64,000 nt of DNA, taken from NCBI GenBank assembly GCA_035610365.1, contig CM069432.1:264923177-264987176 (forward strand), written 5' to 3'. The DNA comes from Aquatica leii. Lineage: Eukaryota > Arthropoda > Insecta > Coleoptera > Lampyridae. Below, in pieces: positions 9,131-19,558 of this stretch. The position numbers and the translations under genes were made by a program. The notes under the pieces were generated by a model. The model did no database searches. It was not told the origin of the DNA and saw nothing but the letters and a program-made list of their open reading frames with translations. Numbering within the stretch: the stretch's first letter is position 1; every line of letters begins with the position of its first letter.

Positions 9131-11039
9131 TACATTGTGTCCGAAAAGTATGGAATATATTATACAGGTCGATAAATATGCACTTTACACGAAAAAGTTG
9201 TAAATAAAAGTTGTTTATCACTTAGTTATCTACCACCTGGGAGATATCAATTTAAATTTTTGCTGTAAACAAAATCGCAACGAATAACACTTACATTTTT
9301 TTAAATGGCAAGGCACGTCTTTATTATACTCATTTGATAGAGTCTTTTTTTCTCTTTTCAACCATATGAAACTTGAATACCTTTACATCAAAAAATTTTC
9401 AAGAAAAACAAGGACATGTCTAACAAATTTATTTTACTGAACAGTATTAAGCAGGTACGTAATATGTAGCATTGAAACAATTGAATGCACTTTAGAACAC
9501 TGTCACACTTTGCTATTTGTTCGTGTTTGAAATATGGCTCAATTATCTGAGAAACATAGAATTGAAATTTTAATGATTCTGGGATATGGAGATAGAAGAA
9601 GAACCCAAGACGAAGTATGTAATTTATTTAACAACTTGCATCCAGAATTAAACATTTCGCAGTCCACGGTAAGGAAAATTTGGCGGAAATTTCAAGAGAC
9701 AGGTTCGGTGAAAGATGCGAGTAGAACTGGTAGATCTTTGTCATTAAGTAATGTGGAACGAGAAAATGTGTTCTTGTCTGTTGAGGAAAATCGACAAATT
9801 TCTGTTCGGCAAATTGCTAGAGACCATAATTTGAATAAATCGGCTGTACATGACGTTTTAAAAAAAGAAAAATTTCATCCTTATAAAGCTTGTGTAGTTC
9901 AAGAATTATTTGAAGACTATTTGGACAGAAGGCTGGAGTTTTGTGAAACAATAACAAACAAACTTGAACGAGATGCACATTTTCATAAAAATATCCTTTT
10001 TACTGATGAAGCCACGTTTTGTTTAAACGGCACAATTAACAAACAAAACACACGTTACTGGTCTTCACAAAATCCTCACTGGTATCTAGAAGGACACACC
10101 CAATACCATCAGAAAGTCAACGTCTGGGTAGGAATTATTGGAAGTCAAATTTTGGGGCCATATTTCTTTGAAGGTAGTTTAACGGCGAATATTTATCTCG
10201 ATTTCTTAAGATTTTAGTTAGTTCCTGCTTTGGCCGAGTTATTTCCACATGAAGATATACCTCATAACACAATATGGCTTCAACAAGACGGGGCACCTCC
10301 ACATTTTGGAATTAATGTCCGCCACTTTCTTAATAATACTTTTCAAAATACATGGATAGGCAGAAGAGGTACGATAGAATGGCCTGCTCGCTCGCCGGAT
10401 TTAAGTTCACTAGATTTTTTTCTTTGGGGCTATATTAAAAGCAAAATTTATGTAAATACATCTGATATTGTTGAAGATTTGAAAAATCGCATTAGAGTTG
10501 AGATAAGAGCTATAACTCGAGATATGATTTCAAAATGGTTTTAAAAATCGAATTTACCACTGTCAAATTATGAATGGTTTACGTTTTAAACATTTATTGT
10601 AATTTTAGTTTAAATACATTTTTTTGTTATAACAATTTTATGTAAAGATATTTAAAGTTTAATATTTGCTATTGTGACAGTGCATTCAATTGTTTCAATA
10701 CTACATATTACGTACCTGATTAATACTGCTCAGTAAAATAAATTTGTTAGACATGTTCTTGTTTTTCTTGAAAATTTTTTGATGTAAAGGTATTCAAGTT
10801 TCATATGGTTGAAAAGAGAAAAAAAGACTCTATCAAATGAGTATAATAAAGACGTGCCTTGCCATTTAAAAAAATGTAAGTGTTATTCGTTGCGATTTTG
10901 TTTACAGCAAAAATTTAAATTGATATCTCCCAGGTGGTAGATAACTAAGTGATAAACAACTTTTATTTACAACTTTTTCGTGTAAAGTGCATATTTATCG
11001 ACCTGTATAATATATTCCATACTTTTCGGACACACTGTA
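9131..11039 (+). mobile_element. Mariner-like element with about 370-bp terminal inverted repeats
   Basis: The inverted ends read TACA(T/G)TGTGTCCG with a TA at each border. The TIRs are unusually long, about 9131-9505 and 10670-11039, and nearly identical (for example AAGGCACGTCTTTATTATAC and ATATGAAACTTGAATACC). The 5' repeat reaches to within about 30 bp of the transposase start. The arms are so similar that the insertion must be fairly recent. Confidence 0.9.
9534..10544 (+). pseudogene. Mariner-like (DD41D-type) transposase with a single nonsense codon
   Basis: The frame is 337 codons including one internal TAG at 10215-10217 (after DFLRF); the frame resumes unchanged and no other damage is visible. 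The N terminus carries two helix-turn-helix motifs (residues about 10-60, SQSTVRKIWRKFQETGSV; and 95-115, SVRQIARDHNLNKSAVHDVL). The catalytic residues are FTDEATF, QQDGAPPHF and SSLDFFLWG, with 41 residues between the second and third D. The last residue is therefore D rather than the E of Tc1. The WPARSPDLSSLDFFLWG block is typical of mariner-type enzymes. The nonsense codon lies before the second catalytic aspartate, so the truncated product would be inactive in transposition, though it keeps the DNA-binding region and could still bind the TIRs. Confidence 0.88.
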
Positions 11040-11050
11040 TATTTATACAT

Positions 11051-11855
11051 TAGACTGTTTTAAACAAAATTTCTTAGGCACTGTGAAAATATCGTAAATG
11101 ACGAAAAAAAAAATACTGTGAAAGTTTCAGCTCTTAAGATTCATATTAAGGTGTGCCGCATCGTAAATTTCGATTTCCCATTTAATTAACATGGGAAAAA
11201 GTTTTGTTTAGACTTTGGAATTTGGAACTGAATTGGTTATCAGTAAGACTATAACATATATTTAATTATTATATTTAATTAACCAAAACATAAAATAAAA
11301 ATAATTTCTAGTCAAAAAATTGAATAATTTAAATTTTTAATACAGTTCAAGTACGATTATTCAAACAATTTCACACTTTGATGGATGCCGCTTATGAACC
11401 GTAGAAAATTTCAAAAAACTCGTGATAAATAATTAATAGGAAATTAAATGATCTACAAAAAAAGTTCAATAATATTTTCCAATAAAGTTGATAGTTTTGC
11501 TGGAAATTTGAAAAAATGATGAAATTTATCGAGGGTTCAACTTTAACCTTCAATAACTTTTGAAGGAGTAGATTTACGAAAAATTTATAAGAAATAAGAT
11601 TTGTAGAGCATTAAATTTCCTAGAGTATGTTATAGTCTTACTAATAACTAATTCAGTTACTAAGTTACAAAATTCCAAAGTCTAAACAAAACTTTTTCCC
11701 ATGTTAATTAAATTTAAAATCGAAATTTGCGATGTGGCACACCTTAATATGAAAATTAAGAGCTGAAACTTTCACAGTATTTTTTTTCATCACTTCCAAT
11801 GATATTTTCACAATGCCTAAGGAAAAAAAATTGTCGATTTTTTTGAAACAGTCTA
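11051..11855. mobile_element. Non-autonomous DNA transposon (MITE) with about 200-bp TIRs
   Basis: The ends are TAGACTGTTT (11051) and, inverted, CAGTCTA (11855). The arms 11051-11250 and about 11630-11855 share CTTAGGCA, CAGTATTTTTTTT, AAACTTTCAC, GGGAAAAAGTTTTGTTTAGA and others in inverted order. The interior has no coding capacity. It sits 11 bp from the mariner-like element, in an A/T-rich stretch. Confidence 0.85.
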
Positions 11856-11939
11856 CTATACATATTTAAAAAAATACTACAAATTTATTTATATTTATAC
11901 AAAACATATATACATCTACACGAATAGTTAAAAAAACAG

Positions 11940-12082
11940 AAAAAAGGAAAAACAAAAGCAAAGTAAAAGGAAAAAAAAAAGAAAAACCAAGGCAAATTAA
12001 AAATTGGAACATGGAATATAAGATCGATGATACAACCAGGAAAAATGAGAGATATTGTACAAACTTTAGAAAAATATAAAAA
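11940..12082 (+). pseudogene. LINE endonuclease start (first piece of a split element)
   Basis: The translation reads KIGTWNIRSMIQPGKMRDI, the typical first strand of an apurinic endonuclease domain, up to about position 12077. It then joins an unrelated LINE fragment. The matching continuation (LRWAESE...) starts near 13450, so this is the 5' side of an insertion. The upstream A-rich sequence could be the linker from ORF1. Confidence 0.62.
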
Positions 12083-13448
12083 CTTTTGACAAAGTGAACA
12101 GAAAAAAACTGTGGGAATACATAAAAAGAAAAAAATTAATGAAAGATTAATAGAAATAATATCAGGAGCAGGGTCAAAGTGAATGGGAAAGAGAGCGAGA
12201 AATTTATTACAAGGAGAAGGTTGAGACAGGGATGCCCACTGAGCCTAAGACTGTTGGCAGTATATACGGGGGATCTGGAGGAGACAATGAGAGGACAACA
12301 GACAGGAGGGATAGTGGTAGGGAAAGCAAAGGTATGGTCGTTGGCGTATGTGGATGACATAGTGTTGGTGGCTAAGGAGGAATGGAAATAGAGGGATGAG
12401 GAAGTGCAACAAGTGAAAGAATTTACATACCTGGGCTACACGATGAAGCAGGATATTAAGGAGGGAGAACACATAAAGGAAAGAGTGAGGAAAGGAAACA
12501 GGTTAATAGGACAAGTGTGGGGTGTGGGGAAAGAGTATGCGAGATGGATATAGAAAAAAAGTTGTTGTTTGAAAAGTTAATAAAGGGGGTGGTGATGTAT
12601 GGGGCGGAAATATGGGGCTGGAAGGAGTGGTGGGAGGTAGAGGGGCTACAGGAAAAATACTGGAGATGGGTTTTGGAACTGGACAGAGATACACCGGGGT
12701 ATATTGTGAGAGAGGAGGTACAGGTAGCAAAAATAAGAGTAGAGACAGGAAAAAGGGCCATAAAATACGAGGAAGAACTGAGGGAAAGAACAGAATGCAA
12801 AATACTGCAAGAGCGTTAGAAAGAGATAAAGGGAGGAAAAGTGAAGTACGAGCAGGAGGGCAGAGAAGAGTATTACAAAAGAAACGGGTACGCGAGAGAA
12901 GAAATGGAGAAATTAAGAGAAGAGGGAGTAGAGGTAAGGGAAGAAATAAGAAGAGATAGGGACATCGAAAAACAAGAAAGATGGACAAGGATAAAAGAGG
13001 GCAGATATAATAGGAATTATAAGGATATCAAGGGTAAAGGGGTGCCAAAATATTTAAAGGATAGAGAGAATAAAAGCAACAAAAAGAAAAAAATGATAAC
13101 ACGGTTCAGATGTGGGAACGAGGAGTTAGGTAACAAATACTGGAAAAAAAGAAGAAAATATGTGCAGACTATGTGGAGAAGAGACGGAGGACCTTAATCA
13201 CTTGAGAGAGAGAAATGCAGTGGATTAAGAGAAGAGGTTATGAAAATAGAAGAAATCTTAGACGAAAACGGAAATGGAGGGGAGTGAATGGAAGAAGTAT
13301 GGAGAAGGAGGAAAAAGTTAAGAGGAGAGGAGGGATAATGCAATGTATTTAAAAAAAGTGTAAATAGAATGTAAATAGAAAGTAAGGTAGTAAGTGTAAA
13401 GCACGAACCAATTTGTAAGCTTAGGTAACAAATAAAGTTAAACTTATA
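12083..13448 (+). mobile_element. 5'-truncated LINE fragment (RT end and C-terminal region) inside another LINE
   Basis: It starts mid-RT (FDKVNRKKLWEYI). It keeps LRQGCPLS (12212), the catalytic box as AYVDDIVLVA (12339), the thumb (EFTYLGYTMKQD) and a downstream region with VVMYGAEIWGWK and a Cys-containing end (RFRCGNEELG). Several stops and frame changes are present (12390, 12550, 12820, 13196). The 3' end carries AATAAAGTT at 13430, consistent with a LINE 3' terminus. It interrupts the endonuclease of the surrounding LINE between about 12082 and 13449. No clear target duplication was found. Confidence 0.68.
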
Positions 13449-14569
13449 CAAGAATTGAGATGGGCAGAAAGTGAGATAAACAAGAATAACTACACGATAT
13501 TTTGGAGCGGAGGAAAACAACAAGGTAAAAATGGAACAGGATTTATAGTAACCCAAAAACAAATAAAAAATATAAAATTTGAAGCAATAAATGACAGAAT
13601 GTCAAAGTTTAGAATAACAGAGCCACAAACCAACAGGGCAAATAAGTAATACCGCCCTCATATGTGTATAAGCCCCATCAGAAGTAGATACAAATGAGAA
13701 GAAAAAAGAATTTTATGAAAAACTTATAAGAGAATGCGAGAATAATATTAGGAGATCTGAATGCGCAAGTAGGAAAAGAAGATCACATAAAAACTGTAGC
13801 GGCGAAAAACACAATACACGAAAAAACTAACGATAATGGAAACCGAATCTGTAACCTAGCAGCTGCAATGAATTTATACTTAGCAAGTACTAAATTTCCT
13901 CACCCAACCAAGCATAAAATCACATAGAATCACCCAAATCAAGTAACAAAAAGTCAAATTGTTCATGACTTAATAACAAAAAGTAGAATAAAAAACATAC
14001 AAGATGTTAGATCGTACAGAGGAGCTACTGCAGACACAGATCATATTCGACTAATCGCAACAATAAAAGAGAAGAAAAGTATAGCACAAGACAACGTTAA
14101 AAACAAGATGAAGAGCAGATGTAACACAGAAAAAATTAAAGATGTAAAAATACAGCAAGAACCACAAAAAGGTATAACACAAAAACTCCAACAAAAAAAG
14201 ATGATGAGCATAAAAAAGCAAAAATAAAATAGAAGAGGAATGGTATAATAAAAAAAGTATTTTAGTGACAGAGAAATAATGGATAGGTGAAAAAAACTGA
14301 ATAATAGTAAAGAATGGTACAATCAAGAATGTGAGGAAGCATGCAAAACAAAAAATAGTAAATGGATAAAGTGGCTGCAAACAAACACAGAAGAAGAAAT
14401 AAATACAACAGAAAAAAAAGTGAATGGAACGAAAATAAGTTAAAAAAAATACAAGAGGAATATAGAAACAGAAATAGAAGAATGTTTTTATCAAAGAATA
14501 AGACACTAAAAATGAAATTATAAAATAAAACCAAGAGATTTCAAAGATGAAAAAGGTGACACAAAATAT
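13449..14569 (+). pseudogene. LINE endonuclease domain (second piece)
   Basis: Continues the endonuclease that began at 12000. It shows ELRWAESEINKNNYTIFWSG, GKNGTGFIV and INDRMSKFRI, then in another frame ILGDLNAQVGKEDH and finally DVRSYRGATADTDHIRL, the C-terminal catalytic SDH-like block (here TDH). Stops at 13649 and several frame changes show decay. The piece ends at the 4-bp target duplication of the Ty3 element (ATAT, 14566-14569); the RT continues beyond that element. Confidence 0.72.
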
Positions 14570-15011
14570 TGAAACGTTCAAGAAATTACTTGCAAACGCA
14601 AGAACCTTCTAGAAGGCTGTTATCTATTTTCTAGAAGTTATAGCGAAAATTGAAGAACGATCGAGAAGGATTTCCGTATGTCTTTATATAGCGACGAGAC
14701 AGATCGTAGGTCAGTTATTGCTAGAATGCGAATGTGTTAAGAAGATTATCAAGTGGAAATAAATCGTGAGCACGCGTGTGTCTACATAAATAAATCGAGA
14801 ATAATCGTGAACGTGATAATTAGTGTAAACAAGTGTGATATCCGAGGACGTTATCTTATCTTCTTGTAAGTGATATAAATTATAGTGTAAGTGTTTTTAT
14901 TATTAGATTTAATTAGTTCGGTTAATTTAAAAGTGTACATATTTCTAGAATAAGTAAACGTAGTTTTAGTCGTTTTAAATAAATTAGTTTTTAATAAATA
15001 AATACGTAACA
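14570..15011 (+). repeat. 5' LTR of degenerate Ty3 element
   Basis: The LTR is 442 bp, TGAAACGTTC...ACGTAACA. TATA-like box at about 14683-14690 (TTTATATA). The sequence TGGCGTCAGGTG at 15013, one base after the LTR, is at the primer-binding-site position; I could not assign its tRNA. Confidence 0.85.
14577..14636. promoter_or_regulatory. Heat-shock-element motifs in 5' LTR U3
   Basis: GAAccTTCtaGAA at 14602-14614 is a perfect three-unit element. TTCaaGAA (14577-14584) and TTCtaGAA (14629-14636) are two-unit motifs. They lie 50-110 bp upstream of the TATA-like box, the same place as in the solo LTRs. Confidence 0.6.
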
Positions 15012-15347
15012 GTGGCGTCAGGTGTTGAGGTATCGAATAGAACAAACCGTTCGCGATTTTTAGTGTGAATACCATTAAGTTATTTGATATAGCTCCCGTA
15101 ATAAAAACATTGATTACGTAAATAACTTTTAAGTTTGCGATACGCGTGTTTATTTATAAAATATAAAATAGTGTTTATTAAACTTTTTCTTTTAACAAGT
15201 GCGTGATCGCGATATTATTTAAATTCGTTTCCGTACACTAGTGGTTTAATATTAATAAGGGGATAGTTATTAAATTTTGTGTTATTCAAAAACTGCATTT
15301 AAAAAAGTAGTGTATTTAAACTTTATATTCGTGTTATATTTAAATTT

Positions 15348-16538
15348 ATGCCGGTGACGCGTTTGCAAGCAGAAAAAATGGATTCAAAAATACTTGAAAT
15401 TCTCGAATCGATGAATAGAAAAATGGGCGAAAATTCACAGAAAATGGAAGAAAAACTCTCCGAAAATTCTCAGAAGATGGAAGAAAATTCAAGAAAAATT
15501 GAAGAAAAACTCTGCGAACATTCTCAGAAAATGGAAGAAAATTCTAGAAAAATGGAAGAAAAGTTGTTGGAAAATTCTAGAAGTTTAAAAGAAGAAATAC
15601 GAACGAGCATAGAAAATCAAATTAAAATTTTTCAAGAGGAAACCCAAGCAGACATGTTAAACTTAAAAGAAGAAATTTGCGAATCTGTGAATGAGAAAAT
15701 AGAAGCAATAGAGGACAAACTAGAGGACAAAATAAAACTGCTTGAAGAAAGAATGAACCTATTGAATTGTCACGGTGAAGGAAGCGTCACGCGTGAAGAT
15801 TTAATAATGGACCATCGAGAAGAAAACACTCACAAGTTCAAAGTTGTACCACCGAATTTTGATGGTAAAGTTCCATGGTCAACCTACTACAAGCAGTTTG
15901 AAGCCGCAGCTACTGCTAATGGTTGGAGCAACAAGCAGAAAGCGACGTCTTTAATAGTGTCCTTACGTGGAGAAGCGCTTGGAATTTTACAAACTGTTCC
16001 GGACCACCTGCAAGAAAATTACGAACTCTTAATATCACGATTAGAAATGAGATATGGGGATGCTCATCTTCAACAAGTATACCAGGCTCAAATTAAAAGT
16101 CTGGTTCAAAAAGCTGCCGAAAGTCTTCAAGAGTTTGAGGCTGACATCGCCAGACTAACACGGCTTGCGTATCCTACAGCGCCAGATACCTTCTTGGAGC
16201 AATTGGCTATTCAAACCTTTGTAGACGGCCTCCGAGACAGCGAAACACAGCAGACTCTCCGGTTAGCTCGACCGAAGACGTTGGATGACGCATTAACCGA
16301 TGCTTTGGAGTTCGAAGCGGCAAAACAAGCGTCGCACCGAGGCAGCCATAAGCTCCGTTGTGCTGCAGAAGTATCCTCGCACACAGAAGAAAGCATTGAA
16401 GACATGGTGCGACGGGTATTTCGGGAACGAGAAGCTCAAGGAAGAGAACTGACGTGCTGGAACTGCGGAGAAGTGGGCCACGTACGACGCCGTTGTACTA
16501 AGCCCAAAAGAAGACCAGAAGAGCGTCCGGAAAACTAG
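15348..16538 (+). CDS. gag: Ty3/gypsy Gag polyprotein
   Basis: The 396-aa frame is intact. Residues 10-130 form a long coiled coil made of near-repeats of NSQKMEE/NSRKMEE, a duplicated segment not usual in Gag. Residues about 160-340 form the retrotransposon Gag capsid region (FKVVPPNFDGKVPWSTYYKQF; LEMRYGD; IQTFVDGL). One CCHC zinc knuckle, CWNCGEVGHVRRRC, precedes a basic tail. It would form the virus-like particle in the cytoplasm. The following pol frame begins 15 bp after the stop, in a different frame. The reading frame is unbroken although pol is not. Confidence 0.88.
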   Translation: MPVTRLQAEKMDSKILEILESMNRKMGENSQKMEEKLSENSQKMEENSRKIEEKLCEHSQKMEENSRKMEEKLLENSRSLKEEIRTSIENQIKIFQEETQADMLNLKEEICESVNEKIEAIEDKLEDKIKLLEERMNLLNCHGEGSVTREDLIMDHREENTHKFKVVPPNFDGKVPWSTYYKQFEAAATANGWSNKQKATSLIVSLRGEALGILQTVPDHLQENYELLISRLEMRYGDAHLQQVYQAQIKSLVQKAAESLQEFEADIARLTRLAYPTAPDTFLEQLAIQTFVDGLRDSETQQTLRLARPKTLDDALTDALEFEAAKQASHRGSHKLRCAAEVSSHTEESIEDMVRRVFREREAQGRELTCWNCGEVGHVRRRCTKPKRRPEERPEN

Positions 16539-16552
16539 AACGGGTCGACCGA

Positions 16553-19258
16553 ATGGGGCGAAAGTCGACCTCAACGAGCCATGCCCCGGAGATTACCATC
16601 CAAATGGCATCGCCTAGGGAGCAATTGCATAGCATTTATCTCGATGGCAAGATCAATGGGAGAAGCGTCCAGTTACTGGTTGACACGGGAGCGACTAAGA
16701 CCATCATTCGTCCTGACATGTTATTGGAAAACGAGAGGACATCACCAGTAACAGCACGACTTCGAACAGCGACGGGCGACGAAATACCTACTCACGGACA
16801 AGTCAAAGTAACCATTGGTTTGGGAAATGGAGTACTCGACCATCAAGTACTGGTAGCCGACATCACGGAAGAAGTTATCCTGGGAATGGACGTGATAAAG
16901 AAGTATGGGTTCCATTTGGATATGAAGAACGATGTCCTGAAGATCGACAATGAAGAAAATCCTTTTAATTTGTCAGAGAAGGCAGCCGTGCGAGTCTTAT
17001 TGAGTGAAGACGTGATTCTGCCTGCAAGGACGGAAAGTGTGGTAATGGCACGCCTGGATGGACATCTCCGGGAAGGCTACATACGCGCGATTGAACCAAT
17101 GGAGGGTGGCTTAGTTGAAAAGGGACTACTCGTTGGCAGAACGTTAGTACGAGTAAAAAACACGATGCCAGTAAGGATCTTAAACATCAACTCAGTTCCT
17201 GTAACGTTGAAAAAAAAGACCGTGGTAGGCCAATGCACGCCAGTATCACAAATTGTGAGATGCGTGAAGACGAACGAAGGTACGCCGCCGAAGAAGTGTC
17301 CACAACATCTATTGGACATTCTTACCACTAAATGCCAAAACCTCAGCCAAGACCAGCTGGCTAAAGTTAAAGTGTTGATCCAAGAGTACCAAGATGTGTT
17401 CGCGCTGGAGAGTGGCTCCAAAGGAAGAACTAACGTGGTGAAACATACATTAATACCGGAGACGCTCGGCCGATACGACAACATCCACGCAGACTTCCTT
17501 TGGCGAAAAGAGAAGAAGCCGAACAAATAATTACGGATATGGAGAGGGAAGGCGTGATTGAACCTTCAAGTAGCCCATGGGCATCCCCAGTGGTACTCGT
17601 AAAGAAGAAGGATGGATCAACGAGGTTTTGCGTAGACTACAGACAGCTAAACGACGTTACCAAAAAGGTCAGCTACCCTTTACCCAAAATTGAGGATACG
17701 CTAGACACCCTGTCAGGATCCCAGTGGTTTTCTACGTTAGATTTAAAGAGTGGATACTGGCAGGTAGAATTAGAACCCAAGGATCGTGAAAAAACAGCTT
17801 TTACGATCGGAACTGGTTTGTGGCAGTTCACTGTAATGCCCTTCGGCCTGTGTAACGCTCCTGCAACGTTCGAGCGTTTGATGGAGACCATCTTGCGCGG
17901 ATTGTCTTGGAGGACGTGCTTGGTTTACCTGGACGACGTGATCGTGGTTGGAAGGTCGTTTGAAGAACACTTGAACAAATTTGAAGGAAGTGTTCCAGCG
18001 ATTACGTGGGGCTAACCTCAAACTGAGCCTAAAGAAGTGCCACGTATTTAAGAAGGAAGTCCAATACCTTGGCCACGTCGTATCTAGAGATGGAGTGAGG
18101 GCTGACCCAGACAAAATCCGAGCAGTGCAAGCATGGCCAAGACCAATCGACAAACATCAGGTCCGAAGTTTCCTTGGGTTGTGCACTTATTATAGAAGAT
18201 TTGTACCCGGATTTGCCAATATTGTCATTGACAAAATTAACCGAAGAAAAAGCAGAATTTAGATGGAATGAAGACTGCGAAAGTTCTTTTAATCAACTAA
18301 AACAAGCCCTAGTCACTTCGCCGATTTTGAGTTATCCAAGAGAAGATGGAAAGTTTGTTTTGGATACTGACGCAAGCAATCTGGCCATAGGCGCGGTCCT
18401 TTCGCAAGTTCAAGATGGACAAGAAAAAGTTATCGCGTATTTTAGCAAGGTTTTGTCCAGACTAGAAAGGAATTATTGCGTGACTAGGAGGGAGCTGTTG
18501 GCAGTCGTTAAGTCCATCGAACATTTCTACAAGTATTTGTATGGACGAAAATTTTTACTAAGAACAGACCACGCCGCTTTAAAATGGCTACTGCAGTTCC
18601 GTAACCCAGAAGGACAAGTGGCAAGATGGATCGAGAGACTGCAAGAGTATGACTACGACACAGAACACCGTGCCGGAAGCAGTAATCGAAACGCTGATGC
18701 CTTGTCTAGAAGACCATGTCCGGCGGACTGCAGCCATTGTTCGCGACTGGAAGAAAAAGTCGAATGCCTCCGGAGAACTGCTATGGTTGATGATGAGTGG
18801 GTACCTGAGCAGTTACGTCGCGAACAAGAAGACGATCCTGAAATAAGACTACTCCTGGACTGGAAAGAAAGCGGCCGACGACCAACCTGGGAAGAAGTGA
18901 GTGCTTTGGACAAAAATATCAAAGCGTACTGGGCGCAGTGGGACTCCTTGATAGTAGAAGACGGTCTTCTTAAGCGATCCCTAGAAAGTGCCGAGGGCAC
19001 GGGAAACAGACTACAGCTGGTAGTGCCGAAGAGCAGGGTGACCGAAGTGTTGAAGCATCTCCACGATGGGACATCAGGAGGACACTTTGGCATTAAGAAG
19101 ACTTTGGGTAAAGTGCGAGAACGATTCTACTGGATGAACTGCAAAGAGGACGTCATGAAATGGTGCCGTAAATGCACAGTCTGCGCATCAGGAAATGGTC
19201 CAGCGAGAAAGCGCAAAGCACCCATGAAACAATACAACGTAGGAAGATTAATCAAGTG
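16553..19258 (+). pseudogene. pol: Ty3/gypsy Pol (protease, RT, RNase H, partial integrase), frameshifted
   Basis: The protease carries LLVDTGATKTII and ILGMDV (16553 onward). RT blocks include VVLVKKKDGSTRFCVDYRQL, STLDLKSGYWQVEL, LVYLDDVIVV and FLGLCTYYRRFVPGF. RNase H shows VLDTDASNLAIGAVLSQ and ALSRR. The integrase zinc-binding domain (HLHDGTSGGHFG...WCRKCTVC) is present, but the DDE core is absent. The frame changes near 17458, 17975 and 18226. The final in-frame residues QYNVGRLIK run into LTR sequence, marking the deletion point. Strand and order are standard for Ty3. The damage lies in RT and integrase, so the copy is non-autonomous. Confidence 0.88.
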
Positions 19259-19554
19259 AAGATAAATAAGTGATTAGCACGCGCGTGTGTCTACATTAAT
19301 AAATCGAGAATAATCGTGAACGTGATAAATAGTGTAAACAAACAAGTGTGAGGCTATCCGAGGACGTTATCTTATCTCGTGTTAGTGATAGTATTATACA
19401 ACGGTTATACATAAATTATAGTGTAAGTGTTTTTATTAAATATTATTAGATTTCATTAGTTCGGTTAATTTAAAAGTGTACATATTTCTAGATTAAGTAA
19501 ACGTAGTTTTAGTCGTTTTAAATAAATTAGTTTTTAATAAATAAATACGTAACA
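19240..19554 (+). repeat. Truncated 3' LTR (R/U5 side only)
   Basis: It aligns with the 5' LTR from the AAGATTA(T)CAAG motif (14743) to the end ACGTAACA. It differs at several positions (extra ATACAACGGTTAT near 19395; GAGGC insertion near 19350), so the two LTRs are clearly diverged. U3 with its TATA box and heat-shock motifs is gone. Confidence 0.82.
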
Positions 19555-19558
19555 ATAT

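Larger units (their letters stand above)
14570..19554 (+). mobile_element. Degenerate Ty3/gypsy retrotransposon with internal deletion
   Basis: The element spans 5.0 kb and is flanked by the 4-bp duplication ATAT (14566-14569, 19555-19558). The 5' LTR is 14570-15011. The 3' LTR lacks its U3: the pol frame runs through the integrase zinc-binding domain and joins LTR sequence at about 19240, then continues to 19554. Gag and pol are in separate frames. Integrase catalytic core and U3 are missing and the RT region has three frameshifts, so the copy cannot move on its own. Confidence 0.88.

Noticed and set aside
12456-12988. Long minus-strand frames over the LINE fragment
   Set aside because: They are the complement of purine-rich LINE coding sequence; the plus strand carries the RT motifs.
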